Source: Chloroflexota bacterium (GTDB taxonomy: Bacteria; Chloroflexota; Limnocylindria; Limnocylindrales; CSP1-4). From it: 42,900 nucleotides of DNA. A program made the position numbers and the translations under genes. Shown piece after piece: positions 9,385 through 17,580 of the stretch; position 1 is the stretch's first letter; every line of letters starts with the position of its first letter. Under the pieces are notes generated by a model, which was not told the DNA's origin, made no database searches, and worked only from the letters and a program-made list of their open reading frames with translations. The stretch lies in assembly GCA_029240655.1 (NCBI GenBank), contig JARDZW010000004.1:1-42900 (forward strand), written 5' to 3'.

Positions 9385-11619
9385 TCAGCGATCCGTGTCG
9401 GCGGCGAGGTCTCGCACGACAGCAGCAACGGAGCGTCGGAGCCGGCCGGGCATGGCCGGCAATCGCCGATTTGCGATGAGGCGCCGGCGCTGGGGCCGGG
9501 AGCGCCCCGACGACGTATCGCCGCTGGCAGTGGCCGGAAACGGGGCGGGGTCGGGCGCGGGCGCTTGGCCAGGCTCCAGGGGGGCTTGAGCCGCCGCGGC
9601 CGGCGACGGCATCGCATGGATGCGTGGCGCGCGTTCGTGGAACGTCGTCGGGATCGCGGCCCACGGGCGGGGCGACGCCGCGGCCGCGCGCCACCCATCC
9701 GGGTCGGCCGGGCGGAGGCGACCGTCCATGACCGCTTCGAATTCGCTGCCGTCGATCCGCTCCTGCTCGTACAGGTATGCCGCCACGTCGCGAAGCCTCG
9801 ACATCTCGGCGATGAGCGTGCGCCTGGCTCCGGTGTACGCCTCGTCGAGGATGCTGCCGATCGCCCTCGCTTGCGCGTCGCGAACGTCGCGGCTGAAGGC
9901 CGCGGAGTCGCCGACCAGGGTGGAGAGGATGCCCCGACCGGTGGCACCATCGTCGGCAGCGTCGGGATCGCGACCCATCCCGAAGCGCAGGACCATCGTG
10001 GTCGCGATGCTCGTCGCCTTCTCGAAGTCGTTCGAGGCACCGCCGGTCACCTCGTGGAACAGCAGCTCCTCCGCCACCCGACCGCCCATCAGCGCCACGA
10101 GTCGGGCGCGCAGGTCGGTCTCGGACGGGAGGTCGTCGTCCTCGGAACTCGAAACCGTGACGCCCAGGGCCTCGCCATGGGCGAACAGGCTGATTTCCTC
10201 GACGCGCCGCTTGTCACCGTGGAGGAAGCCGCACACGGCGTGCCCCGCCTCGTGTGCGGCGATGATGCTGCGCTCGCGGTCGTCCATCGAGCGCTTGCGC
10301 GAGGTGCCGAGCGCGGTCTTCAACCAACCGTTGTGGATCTCGACGGGGCCGATCGCATCGAGCCCGGTTCGGGCGGCGAGAATCGCGGCTTCGTTCAGGA
10401 CGTCGGCGAGCATCGCCCCGGAGAACCCGTAGGTCTTGCGAGCGAGCGCGGGCAGGTCGACATCGATGGTCAGCGGTTTGCCCTGGGCATGGACGGCGAG
10501 GATCGCCAGGCGGCCGTCGCGATCGGGCAACGGGACGTGGATCTTGCGCGTGAACCGGCCGGGACGAAGGGCCGCCGGGTCGAGCGTGTCGAGCCGGTTC
10601 GTGGCCCCGATCACGACGACGCCGTCGTTGGTCCCGAAGCCGTCCATCTCCACGAGCAGCTGGTTGAGGGTCTGCTCGCGTTCCTCGTGGCTGTCGGTGC
10701 CGCCGCGGGCCTTGGCCATCGCGTCGATCTCGTCGATGAACACGACGGCGCGGCCGGCCGCACGAGCCTTGGCGAAGAGCTCCCGAACGCGTCCGGCGCC
10801 GACGCCCACGTACTTCTCGACGAACTCGGAGCCCGAGACCGAGAAGAACGGCACGTCGGCTTCCGCGGCGACGGCCTTGGCGAGCATCGTCTTGCCGGTG
10901 CCAGGCGGTCCGTAGAGCATGACCCCGCGGATGGCCGTGGCGCCGAGCCGGTTGAACCGGCTCGGGTCGCGCAGGAATTCGATGGTTTCGGTAAGTTCCA
11001 GCTTGGCCTCGTCCGCACCGGCGACGTCCGACAACGTGATGCTCGGGCGCTCCCCGACCACGGCCGTGTCGCTCCGGCGCTGATGGAGATTTCGCGACGG
11101 GCGCCAGGTCCGAGCCCCGGAGCCCCGCACGCGCATGAAGATGAGGATGGCCAGAACGAGCAGCGCTCCCGACATCGCGAGACCGACGAACGAGGGCATC
11201 GCGCCGCCATCGGCACCAGGGTCGAGGGCGATCGCCTCATCGGTCAGGAGTCGCGAGTAGCCAGCGGCGCGGATCACGTCGAGGGCGTCGCCGACGGGGA
11301 CTTCCGGTCTGACGACGTGGATCGCACCGCTGGCCGTTCGCGCGATGAGCACGGGTGCAGGCGCACTCACCGCTGTTCCATTCGCCGGCGTCATGGCACT
11401 GATCGCATCGATCTCGCCGCTGCGCGCCGCCCCGAGCACCTGGTCGAGCGTCCAGCGGTCGCCGGTGGTGGTGAACGTCGGCGGCGATCCGGTGACCGGC
11501 CCGGCGGTGCCCGCCGACCGGCCGCCGAACACGCCCGTCAGGATGAGCGCGAGGCCCGCGCCGGAGAGAAGGAAGGCGAGCAGGATCGCGATCACGCGAG
11601 GCGTACGGCGGAAGGTCAC
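9385..11619 (-). CDS. ftsH: FtsH-like membrane AAA+ zinc metalloprotease
   Basis: An ATP-dependent membrane protease of 744 residues. TM1 is at ~8-30, followed by a ~110-residue extracytoplasmic domain and TM2 at ~150-170. The AAA+ module has Walker A GPPGTGKT at 237-244, Walker B FIDEID at 294-299, a pore segment KYVGVGA and an intact second region of homology. The M41 peptidase has HEAGH at 456-460 and the third zinc ligand D531 in TGGASND. After the peptidase there is a ~120-residue extension rich in Ala, Pro and Arg that ends very basic. The GTG at 11619 is preceded by GGAG about nine bases upstream; the open frame before it is non-coding. The divergent extracytoplasmic domain and tail suggest a paralogue rather than the housekeeping FtsH. 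Confidence 0.9.
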   Translation of the reverse strand: MTFRRTPRVIAILLAFLLSGAGLALILTGVFGGRSAGTAGPVTGSPPTFTTTGDRWTLDQVLGAARSGEIDAISAMTPANGTAVSAPAPVLIARTASGAIHVVRPEVPVGDALDVIRAAGYSRLLTDEAIALDPGADGGAMPSFVGLAMSGALLVLAILIFMRVRGSGARTWRPSRNLHQRRSDTAVVGERPSITLSDVAGADEAKLELTETIEFLRDPSRFNRLGATAIRGVMLYGPPGTGKTMLAKAVAAEADVPFFSVSGSEFVEKYVGVGAGRVRELFAKARAAGRAVVFIDEIDAMAKARGGTDSHEEREQTLNQLLVEMDGFGTNDGVVVIGATNRLDTLDPAALRPGRFTRKIHVPLPDRDGRLAILAVHAQGKPLTIDVDLPALARKTYGFSGAMLADVLNEAAILAARTGLDAIGPVEIHNGWLKTALGTSRKRSMDDRERSIIAAHEAGHAVCGFLHGDKRRVEEISLFAHGEALGVTVSSSEDDDLPSETDLRARLVALMGGRVAEELLFHEVTGGASNDFEKATSIATTMVLRFGMGRDPDAADDGATGRGILSTLVGDSAAFSRDVRDAQARAIGSILDEAYTGARRTLIAEMSRLRDVAAYLYEQERIDGSEFEAVMDGRLRPADPDGWRAAAASPRPWAAIPTTFHERAPRIHAMPSPAAAAQAPLEPGQAPAPDPAPFPATASGDTSSGRSRPQRRRLIANRRLPAMPGRLRRSVAAVVRDLAADTDR

Positions 11620-11737
11620 GACGGAGGCTCCAGATGGATCGATCAGTGCTGTACGCGACCCTACCTCTCTGCACCCGGTCCACGACATCGGTTGAAGGTC
11701 CCGTGCCATCTACAGCGAATGGATGATGCGAGGCCCC

Positions 11738-12568
11738 TCAGGAACCTGCTAGCGCACCGATGACGGCGTCAGAGAACGGCGGCCACGCTTCCAGCGCCCA
11801 CGGGCCGTAGTCGCGATCGGTGAGGCACACGAGCGCCCGATCCAGCGCCGGATCGACCCACAGGAATCCGCCAGCTCCGCCGAAATGCCCGAACGTCGCC
11901 GGGGAGTTCCGGCTGCCCGTCCAGTGCGGATCCTTGCCGTCGCGGAGCTCGAAACCGAGGCCCCAGTCGAGCGGATCGAAGCGCCCGACGCCGGGCAGGA
12001 CTCCGATGAGGCCCGGGAAGACGGTCACGGTCGCCGCGTCGAGGGTCGTGCGGGTCAAGAGCGTCGGGCGCAGCAACTCGCGGGCGAAGGCGGCGAGATC
12101 CGTCAGCGGGCCGTGGAGCCCCTCGGAGGGCCGGGCCACGAGCTGCGTGCCGGTCAAGGCGAGCGGCCCGAGGATGCGCCGATCGATCGCGACCTCGAAC
12201 GCGACGCCGTCGCGTGCGGCGAGCAGCGCACCGAGGATGTCAAAGCCGGGATTCGAGTAGATCCGACGGGTTCCGGGCTTGCCGAGGACGGTCTCGCCTT
12301 CGAACGGAAGCCCCGAAGCGTGCGCGAGCAAGTGGCGGACCGTGGCGCCGGGCGGTCCTGCCGGCTCCTCGAGATCGATGAGGCCGTCCTCGACAGCGTC
12401 GAGCACGGCGTACGCGGTGGCGAGCTTCGTCACGGACGCCCATCGGAATGGTTGGTGGACATCGCCGTGCCTGGCAACGATCCCGTCCGGGCCCACGACG
12501 GCCGCCGCGGCGCGGTCGGCGCCCCAGTCATCGACGGTCGCGAGGGCTGCGTCAAGTCGGTCATCCAC
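11738..12568 (-). CDS. Serine hydrolase, beta-lactamase class C / EstB-like fold
   Basis: A 276-residue cytoplasmic-looking hydrolase without a signal peptide. The class C catalytic signature is present: SVTK (S45-K48), Y-S-N in the RIYSNPG segment, and a terminal H-F-G in GHFGGAGG. Proteins of this family are esterases, D-aminopeptidases or beta-lactamases, and the substrate cannot be told here. The start is GTG at 12568; the long open frame upstream is a shadow. There is no ribosome binding site, but TAGCAT ends eight bases upstream, so the transcript may be leaderless. A 34-bp palindrome covers both this -10 candidate and the start codon. Confidence 0.82.
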   Translation of the reverse strand: MDDRLDAALATVDDWGADRAAAAVVGPDGIVARHGDVHQPFRWASVTKLATAYAVLDAVEDGLIDLEEPAGPPGATVRHLLAHASGLPFEGETVLGKPGTRRIYSNPGFDILGALLAARDGVAFEVAIDRRILGPLALTGTQLVARPSEGLHGPLTDLAAFARELLRPTLLTRTTLDAATVTVFPGLIGVLPGVGRFDPLDWGLGFELRDGKDPHWTGSRNSPATFGHFGGAGGFLWVDPALDRALVCLTDRDYGPWALEAWPPFSDAVIGALAGS

Positions 12569-12595
12569 GGCGGCTGATGCTAGCCGCCGTGGATG
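12562..12595. promoter_or_regulatory. 34-bp palindrome over -10 and start codon of the hydrolase
   Basis: Perfect 14-bp arms (12562-12575 and 12582-12595) flank six bases. On the minus strand the centre contains TAGCAT (12577-12582), the likely -10, and the left arm includes the GTG start codon (12568-12566). As DNA it would be an operator; as RNA of a readthrough transcript it would form a strong hairpin hiding the start. No T-tract follows, so a simple terminator is less likely. Confidence 0.6.
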
Positions 12596-12612
12596 CTTGC
12601 CGTCGGGCGGCG

Positions 12613-12897
12613 CTAGGTGGCGGGAGTCGTCGCCGGAGATTCGGTCGACGGCGATGCGGCCGGGTCCTGCCCATCCTGCCCGTCGGTCCTGTTCTCCCCG
12701 TCGGCGCCTTCCGGACAGTCCTCGTGGTCTGCCCGACCGGCCGCCGTCGAGTCGTCGTCGGTGGCCGAGGGCTGGGTGCTCGGGGTTCCCGGCGTTGCAC
12801 TCGACGAGGGTTCGGGGCTGGCGGCCATGACGACCGCGGCACCGCCGACAGCCAGTAGGCCGAGGGCAAGTCCGAACGTCGCCATGCCACGGCGCAT
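12613..12897 (-). CDS. Small membrane-anchored acidic protein, probably frameshifted upstream
   Basis: The open frame gives 94 residues: M-R-R-G, one hydrophobic segment (~8-26), then an acidic Ser/Thr/Pro/Asp-rich extracytoplasmic tail. The gene probably begins earlier, at ATG 13022-13020, which has AGGAG at good spacing and codes for M-D-P-Q-I-P-F-E and a proline-rich stretch. That reading must change frame near a GGTGCC repeat (about 12950-12970) to join E-R-I-A-A-R-D-Q-S-A-L-R-L-T-G-M-R-R-G, which continues into this frame with much better third-position GC. The annotated part is therefore the C-terminal piece of a ~136-residue protein. The function is not recognisable. Confidence 0.55.
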   Translation of the reverse strand: MRRGMATFGLALGLLAVGGAAVVMAASPEPSSSATPGTPSTQPSATDDDSTAAGRADHEDCPEGADGENRTDGQDGQDPAASPSTESPATTPAT

Positions 12898-13150
12898 GCC
12901 GGTGAGGCGGAGCGCCGACTGGTCGCGGGCGGCGATTCGCTCGCCGGTCCCGGTGCCGGTGCCGGTGCCGTCGATAGCGGCGGCGTCGGCACGAGCGGCT
13001 CGAAGGGGATCTGGGGATCCATGTGCGTGCTCCTGCTGCGGGGAGGTCGATACCAGCGCTGGCCACGCAAAGGCTCGCGAGGCGTCCTGAGAAGCGTCTG
13101 AGCCCTTCCCCCGGGGTCGGGGTCGTCACCGGATCGACGCACTTCGCGCC

Positions 13151-13156
13151 TACACT
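13151..13156 (+). promoter_or_regulatory. -10 element TACACT for leaderless msrA
   Basis: TACACT ends six bases before the ATG at 13163, which places the transcription start at or next to the A of the start codon. No ribosome binding site is present. No clear -35 is visible. Confidence 0.5.
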
Positions 13157-13162
13157 TCGGAC

Positions 13163-13837
13163 ATGCAGTTCTTCCGCTCCAAGCCGCAAACCGTTCCCTC
13201 CCCCGCCGAGGCACTCCCGGGCCGTTCCGAGCCGATCGTCCGGCCGGGCATCCACACCGTCCTGGGCACACCGCTCGCCGGTCCATGGCCCGAGGGCACG
13301 AAGACCGCGGTCTTCGGCGCCGGATGCTTCTGGGGCGACGAGAAGGATTTCTGGCAGCTCCCGGGCGTCGTCACGACCGCCGTCGGGTACGCGGGTGGCC
13401 ACACGCCGAACCCGACCTATCAGGAGGTGTGCTCCGATCGGACCGGTCACGCCGAAGTGGTGCTGGTGGCGTACGACCCGTCAGCGATCTCCTACGAGCG
13501 GTTGCTCAAGAGCTTCTGGGAGCACCACGACCCGACCCAGGGGATGCGCCAGGGCAACGACGTCGGTACCAGCTACCGCTCGATCGTCATCGCCGACGAC
13601 GAACAGCGGGCGGTCGCCGAGGCCTCGAAGGCCATGTACCAGGAGCAGCTGTCGAAGGCCGGGTACGGCTCGATCACGACGGAGATCGTCGACGCCGCGT
13701 CGTATCCGTTCTACTACGCCGAGGACTACCACCAGCAGTACCTCGACAAGAACCCGCGCGGCTACTGCCCGAACCATGCGACGGGCGTGAAGCTGCCGGA
13801 CGATTTCGTGGTTACGCCACTGCAGTACGTCGACTAG
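13163..13837 (+). CDS. msrA: Peptide-methionine (S)-S-oxide reductase
   Basis: MsrA, 224 residues; it reduces methionine-S-sulfoxide in oxidised proteins using thioredoxin. The GAGCFWG motif holds catalytic C55, followed by the usual [20 protein letters not shown] and DVGTSYRS segments and the Y-H-Q-Q-Y-L segment near the end. The ~45-residue N-terminal extension before the core is proline-rich without a signal peptide, so the enzyme is probably cytosolic. Candidate resolving Cys is in [10 protein letters not shown]. It heads a plus-strand group with a small unknown gene and a KDPG aldolase, and is divergent from the small membrane-protein gene. Confidence 0.96.
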   Translation: MQFFRSKPQTVPSPAEALPGRSEPIVRPGIHTVLGTPLAGPWPEGTKTAVFGAGCFWGDEKDFWQLPGVVTTAVGYAGGHTPNPTYQEVCSDRTGHAEVVLVAYDPSAISYERLLKSFWEHHDPTQGMRQGNDVGTSYRSIVIADDEQRAVAEASKAMYQEQLSKAGYGSITTEIVDAASYPFYYAEDYHQQYLDKNPRGYCPNHATGVKLPDDFVVTPLQYVD

Positions 13838-13848
13838 GCTCGCCATGG

Positions 13849-14193
13849 ATGGAGGCGAGCGAGGTTCGTAGCGCCCTCGAAGCCGACTGGCCAGAGCTGG
13901 CCTCGATGCTAGTGGAGCACGACGCCGACCCGGTCAGCGGCGGCTTGTCATATCTGGAGATGGCGGCCGTCGCTCGCTTCCTCGCCAACAAGGTCCGGTC
14001 GGGCGATATCGGCAGCTTCGAGGCCTTCTTCGAAACCGTCGAGCGATGTCTGCACGAGGGTGACGATGAGGCGGTTGAGCTTGTCATGGTCGGCCTGCTC
14101 GAAGACCTGCAGAACCCGAACCTCACCGAGCTGGACAACGACAGGCGACGTACCGGTATCTTGTTCATCGTGAAGCTCCTGTCACGCGCGTGA
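13849..14193 (+). CDS. Small helical conserved hypothetical protein
   Basis: A 114-residue acidic protein, predicted all-helical, with no signal peptide or membrane segment. Its pattern, helical repeats with a central S-F-E-A-F-F-E-T-V-E-R-C-L segment, a G-D-D-E-A-V-E-L-V segment and a hydrophobic end, resembles small proteins often found as immunity or anti-toxin-like proteins (DUF7674 type). This is a loose resemblance only. ATG 13849 is chosen because it lies in the long open frame; TAGGCT ends eight bases before it. Its stop overlaps the GTG of the next gene by four bases (GTGA), so the two are co-translated. Confidence 0.7.
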   Translation: MEASEVRSALEADWPELASMLVEHDADPVSGGLSYLEMAAVARFLANKVRSGDIGSFEAFFETVERCLHEGDDEAVELVMVGLLEDLQNPNLTELDNDRRRTGILFIVKLLSRA

Positions 14194-14846
14194 CGGATCC
14201 AACGTCGCAGCCGGCCATCCCCGCAGATCTCGTCGCGGGCGGGGTGGTCGCCATCGCGCGTCGGCTGACGGCCGACAGCGCGCCTCAGGTCGCCGACGCC
14301 CTCCTCGCCGGTGGCGTGCTGGCGTTCGAGATCACCTTGAACGACCCGGTCGATGCGGCCCTGCGCGCGATCGAGTCGATCGCGTGGCGGTCGCCCGAGC
14401 TGACGATCGGCGCCGGGACCGTCCTGTCGATCGACGTCGCGCAGCGGGCCTTCGATGCCGGGGCCGCATTCCTGGTCATGCCGCATACCGATCCCGAGCT
14501 CGTCGCCTGGGCCACCGCGCGCGGGATCCCGACGCTCCCCGGGGCGGCGACGCCAAGCGAGGTGCTGGCGGCGTGGCGTGCCGGGGCTGCCGCGGTCAAG
14601 GTCTTCCCGGCGTCGGTGGTGGGACCGGCGTTCGTGCGCGAGTGCCGTGGGCCGTTCCCGGACATCCCCCTCGTCCCGAGCGGGGGCGTGACCGTTGAGA
14701 CGGCCGCCGACTTCATCCGAGCGGGTGCCATGGCCGTGGGCGTCGGGAGCTGGCTGATCGGTGACGCTGCGCCCGACGGCGTCACGGCCCGCGCGCGCCA
14801 AGTCGTTGACGCCGTCGTAACGGCACGAGCCATCGTCGGTCGCTGA
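14190..14846 (+). CDS. eda: KDPG/KHG aldolase family enzyme
   Basis: A 218-residue class I aldolase of the Entner-Doudoroff type: 2-keto-3-deoxy-6-phosphogluconate to pyruvate and glyceraldehyde-3-phosphate, with possible 4-hydroxy-2-oxoglutarate or 2-keto-3-deoxy-6-phosphogalactonate activity. The Schiff-base lysine is K137 in AAVKVFPAS and the general acid/base is E47 in FEITL. GAGTV and SGGV segments and the final G-V-G-S phosphate site are present. The residue following TL is N rather than the usual R of TLRT, so substrate preference may differ. GTG start overlapping the preceding stop. It sits next to, and convergent with, the sugar kinase operon, which suggests a role in sugar or uronate breakdown. 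Confidence 0.9.
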   Translation: MTDPTSQPAIPADLVAGGVVAIARRLTADSAPQVADALLAGGVLAFEITLNDPVDAALRAIESIAWRSPELTIGAGTVLSIDVAQRAFDAGAAFLVMPHTDPELVAWATARGIPTLPGAATPSEVLAAWRAGAAAVKVFPASVVGPAFVRECRGPFPDIPLVPSGGVTVETAADFIRAGAMAVGVGSWLIGDAAPDGVTARARQVVDAVVTARAIVGR

Positions 14847-14867
14847 CAGCCGACCGGGCCCGGCCGA

Positions 14868-15887
14868 TCAGCCCCCGTCGGGCGTTGCGTCGATCGCCTT
14901 GGCGTCCCATGAAGCGAGCGCCGCGCGCACCTTCGCCCCGACCGCCGGATCTGCTGTCGCGCCCCCAACCTCGTCCAGGCCAAGCAACGCGGCCCCGGCG
15001 ACGGGCGGCGCCTTCGATCGCACCAGCCGCGCTCGCCGGGCGACCGCCTGGACCCCGGCCTCGATCCGGGCGCGGAACGCCTCGTCAGGCGTTCGGAACA
15101 CCCCGCCGCCCAGAACGACTTCGGGATCGCTTCGGGTGAGCCGAAGCCGCCGGATCATCGCCCCGGCCATCGCGACGACCTCGTCGGCGAGACGGTCGAC
15201 GATCGCACGCGCGGCCTCGTCGCCCTGCGTCGCCGCCCCGAACACGACCGGGGACAGCTCGCCGATGCGCCGTTCCGAGATCCGGCCGTGGTACATCGCC
15301 ATCGTCAGCGCCCGTGGCGTGGCGAGCCCGAAATATCCCGGCACGGTCCGCTCGAGGACCGTCCGAGCCCCACGGCCATCGCGCGCCCGGACGGCCGCTG
15401 CGAGGCCCTCCCAACCGACGTCGGTCGCCCCGCCCCAGTCCCCCGAGATTTCGCCCAGGGCATCCAGTCTGGCGGTTCGGCCGTCGGGCGCCACGCCGGC
15501 CGCATTGACACCCTGGCCGCAGATGACGACCACACCCCAACCCCGGTCGGTGCCGGCACGCAAGGCCGCGAACGTATCGTTGCGCAGCAGGTCGGTCCGG
15601 GCGAAGCCACCCGCGGCGAGTCGCCCGGTCAGCCCGCGGACATCGGATGGCGTATCCGCGCCGGCGAGGCAGTACACGCCCACGTCGGCGCGCTCCGCAC
15701 CACGCACTCCGGCCGCGGCGTACGCCTTCGCGACGAGCCCGGATAGCCGCTGCATCCCGGCATCGCCACCGACCTGCTGGTGGGACGTGGTCTGACCTCG
15801 GACCGCGGCCAGCAGGCGGCCATCCGCATCGACCAACGCGACATCGGTCTTCGAATTCCCGCCATCGACGGCCAGGACCAACGTCAC
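14868..15887 (-). CDS. BadF/BadG/BcrA/BcrD-type sugar kinase (GlcNAc kinase-like)
   Basis: An ASKHA-fold ATPase of 339 residues. The N-terminal phosphate loop is LAVDGGNSKTD (residues ~3-14), a second phosphate segment lies in GQGVNAAGV, the connect region is GEISGDWGGATDVG, and the adenosine motif is VVLGGGVF. Members near carbohydrate transporters phosphorylate N-acetylglucosamine, glucosamine or related sugars. The GTG at 15887 overlaps the stop of the deacetylase gene by four bases (GTGA). It is the last gene of the sugar operon. In this PTS-free locus it is the obvious candidate to phosphorylate an imported sugar or disaccharide before GH4 cleavage; that assignment is inference. Confidence 0.85.
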   Translation of the reverse strand: MTLVLAVDGGNSKTDVALVDADGRLLAAVRGQTTSHQQVGGDAGMQRLSGLVAKAYAAAGVRGAERADVGVYCLAGADTPSDVRGLTGRLAAGGFARTDLLRNDTFAALRAGTDRGWGVVVICGQGVNAAGVAPDGRTARLDALGEISGDWGGATDVGWEGLAAAVRARDGRGARTVLERTVPGYFGLATPRALTMAMYHGRISERRIGELSPVVFGAATQGDEAARAIVDRLADEVVAMAGAMIRRLRLTRSDPEVVLGGGVFRTPDEAFRARIEAGVQAVARRARLVRSKAPPVAGAALLGLDEVGGATADPAVGAKVRAALASWDAKAIDATPDGG

Positions 15888-16480
15888 GGCAAGGCGTCCA
15901 GCCGCACGAACTCGCCGCCCCCGGCGCGCACGCCATCGATGATCGCCGGCAGCGCGAGGGCCGTCGCCATCGTCCATGGATGGAGCAGGATCACGGCACC
16001 GTCCCCATGAGCCAGCGCCGCGTTGACGGCCTCGCGCGCGACGCGACGACCCGTTGCCGCCCTTCGCCAGTCGAGCCCGTCCACGTTCCAGCTGGTCTCG
16101 CGATAGCCGAGTCGCTCCAAGGCGCCAAGGACGCCTGGATCGTTCGTTCCGGCCCCGAACGGACACCGGAACCACGGCCTCGGGTCCTGGCCGGTCGTTC
16201 GCCGGATCGCACGCTCCGCGGCCCGGACGTCCGCGGCGATGCCAGCTGGGCTCAGGAGCGTCATGCGGGCGTGATAGTGCGAGTGGTTGCCCACGAGGTG
16301 TCCGCCGTCGGCTATCGAGCGGGCGAGGCTCGGGTACGCCTCCGCCCAGCGTCCCTGCACGAAGAACGACGCCCGGATCCCGCTCGCCGCCAGCGCCTCG
16401 AGGACCTTCTCGGTACCACCGGGTCGATGGCGCCGGTCCGGGTGCTCCGCGTCGAAGGTCAGCGCGACGCGGACCGTCAC
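15884..16480 (-). CDS. NodB-type polysaccharide deacetylase
   Basis: A 198-residue CE4 deacetylase domain with almost nothing else and no signal peptide, so it is probably cytosolic. All five NodB motifs are visible: TFDAE near the N-terminus, H-S-H-Y-H metal ligands, RCPFG, the D-G-L-D-W segment and ILLHPW. The second Asp of the usual TFDD is Ala here, which is the metal-binding aspartate in many members, so metal binding may differ. GTG start overlaps the permease stop by four bases and its own stop overlaps the kinase start by four. A cytosolic NodB enzyme inside a sugar ABC operon suggests deacetylation of an imported amino-sugar oligomer. Confidence 0.85.
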   Translation of the reverse strand: MTVRVALTFDAEHPDRRHRPGGTEKVLEALAASGIRASFFVQGRWAEAYPSLARSIADGGHLVGNHSHYHARMTLLSPAGIAADVRAAERAIRRTTGQDPRPWFRCPFGAGTNDPGVLGALERLGYRETSWNVDGLDWRRAATGRRVAREAVNAALAHGDGAVILLHPWTMATALALPAIIDGVRAGGGEFVRLDALP

Positions 16481-17580
16481 TTGTCGACGCCGGTGATGAC
16501 GATGCCGCGGGTGAAGAAACGCTGGGTCAGCAGGAACGCGATCACGGGGATCACGAGGGTCATCAGCGTACCGGCCTGGATGTAGCCCGGTTCGCGGTAG
16601 TAGATGCCGTTGAACCGCTGCAGGCCCAGGGCGACGGTCTGGATCTCGGGCCTGCCGGCCGTGTACAGGAGCGGACCGAAGAAGTCGTTCCACGAGTACA
16701 CCAGGTGGAACACCGCCACCGCGACGATGACCGGCCAGGCCTGCGGGATGAGCACCGAGATCAGCGTCCGGAACGGGCCCGCGCCGTCGATCGCCGCGGC
16801 CTCGTCCATCTCGGTCGGGATGGTCATGAAGTACTGGCGCATCAGGAAGACGTCGTAGGCGTTCGCGAAGAACGCGGGCACCAGCAGCGGCAGCCACGTG
16901 CCAACCCAGCCGATCCGCTGGAACACCGTGTAGGTCGGGATGATCGTCACCGCCGCCGGGAGGAAGATCGTGGCGATCAGCAGCGTGAACAGGAGGCCGC
17001 GACCGGGAAACCGAAAGCGCGCAAAGCCGTAGGCGACCAAGGTGCATGAAACGAGCGTGCCGATGGTCGAGACGACGGCGATGAAGACCGTGTTGAACAG
17101 CAGGCGGGGATAGTCGATGAGGTCCCAGACCGCGGCGAAATTCTCGAAGTGCGGAGCGAACTGCCAGACCGGTTCCAGAGTCCGCCACGAACCCTCCCAC
17201 ACGATCGGTGCCGCGTCCGGCGCGGCCGGGTCCACGAACGTGCTCTGCCGGCGCAGCGGTTCGAGGAGGGCCAGTTGACGGGTGGATCCGTCGGGCATCG
17301 GGACGTTCATGATCGGCAGGTCCTCCCCGCCGAACGAGAACATCACGGGGTCCGCCGGGTAGAGGGGACTGTGGGCCTGGGTGATCTGGTCCAGGCTCTT
17401 CACGGAATACGCCAACGAACGGAGCATCGGCGACAGGAAGGCCGCCAGGATCAGGACGGCGATCAGCGTGATCAGGAACGAGCGGCCGCTGTCGCCGCGC
17501 TGCCGTGGTGGTCGGCTGCCCTCCGCCGCCCGGCCACGCCTGCGCAGGATCCCGCGGCGAGGGATCGACAGGGCGGTCAT
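16477..17580 (-). CDS. Carbohydrate ABC transporter permease, MalG family
   Basis: A 367-residue inner-membrane permease with six predicted membrane segments. The EAA loop reads EMDEAAAIDGAGPFRTLISVLIPQAWP, typical of CUT1 sugar transporters. It is ~80-90 residues longer than ordinary MalG-like permeases (~280) because of a hydrophilic extracytoplasmic insert between TM1 and TM2 (about residues 60-135). The N-terminus is basic (RRRGRAAEG). ATG 17580 overlaps the stop of the MalF-like gene by four bases (ATGA). It pairs with the MalF-like permease and the binding protein; the matching ATPase is not in this window, so a shared MsmK-type ATPase is likely. Confidence 0.93.
   Translation of the reverse strand: MTALSIPRRGILRRRGRAAEGSRPPRQRGDSGRSFLITLIAVLILAAFLSPMLRSLAYSVKSLDQITQAHSPLYPADPVMFSFGGEDLPIMNVPMPDGSTRQLALLEPLRRQSTFVDPAAPDAAPIVWEGSWRTLEPVWQFAPHFENFAAVWDLIDYPRLLFNTVFIAVVSTIGTLVSCTLVAYGFARFRFPGRGLLFTLLIATIFLPAAVTIIPTYTVFQRIGWVGTWLPLLVPAFFANAYDVFLMRQYFMTIPTEMDEAAAIDGAGPFRTLISVLIPQAWPVIVAVAVFHLVYSWNDFFGPLLYTAGRPEIQTVALGLQRFNGIYYREPGYIQAGTLMTLVIPVIAFLLTQRFFTRGIVITGVDK

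Noticed and set aside
9334-11763. 809-codon plus-strand open frame opposite the FtsH-like gene
   Set aside because: Antisense shadow caused by high GC; its product is rich in R, G, D, H with no domain, while the minus strand has intact catalytic motifs.
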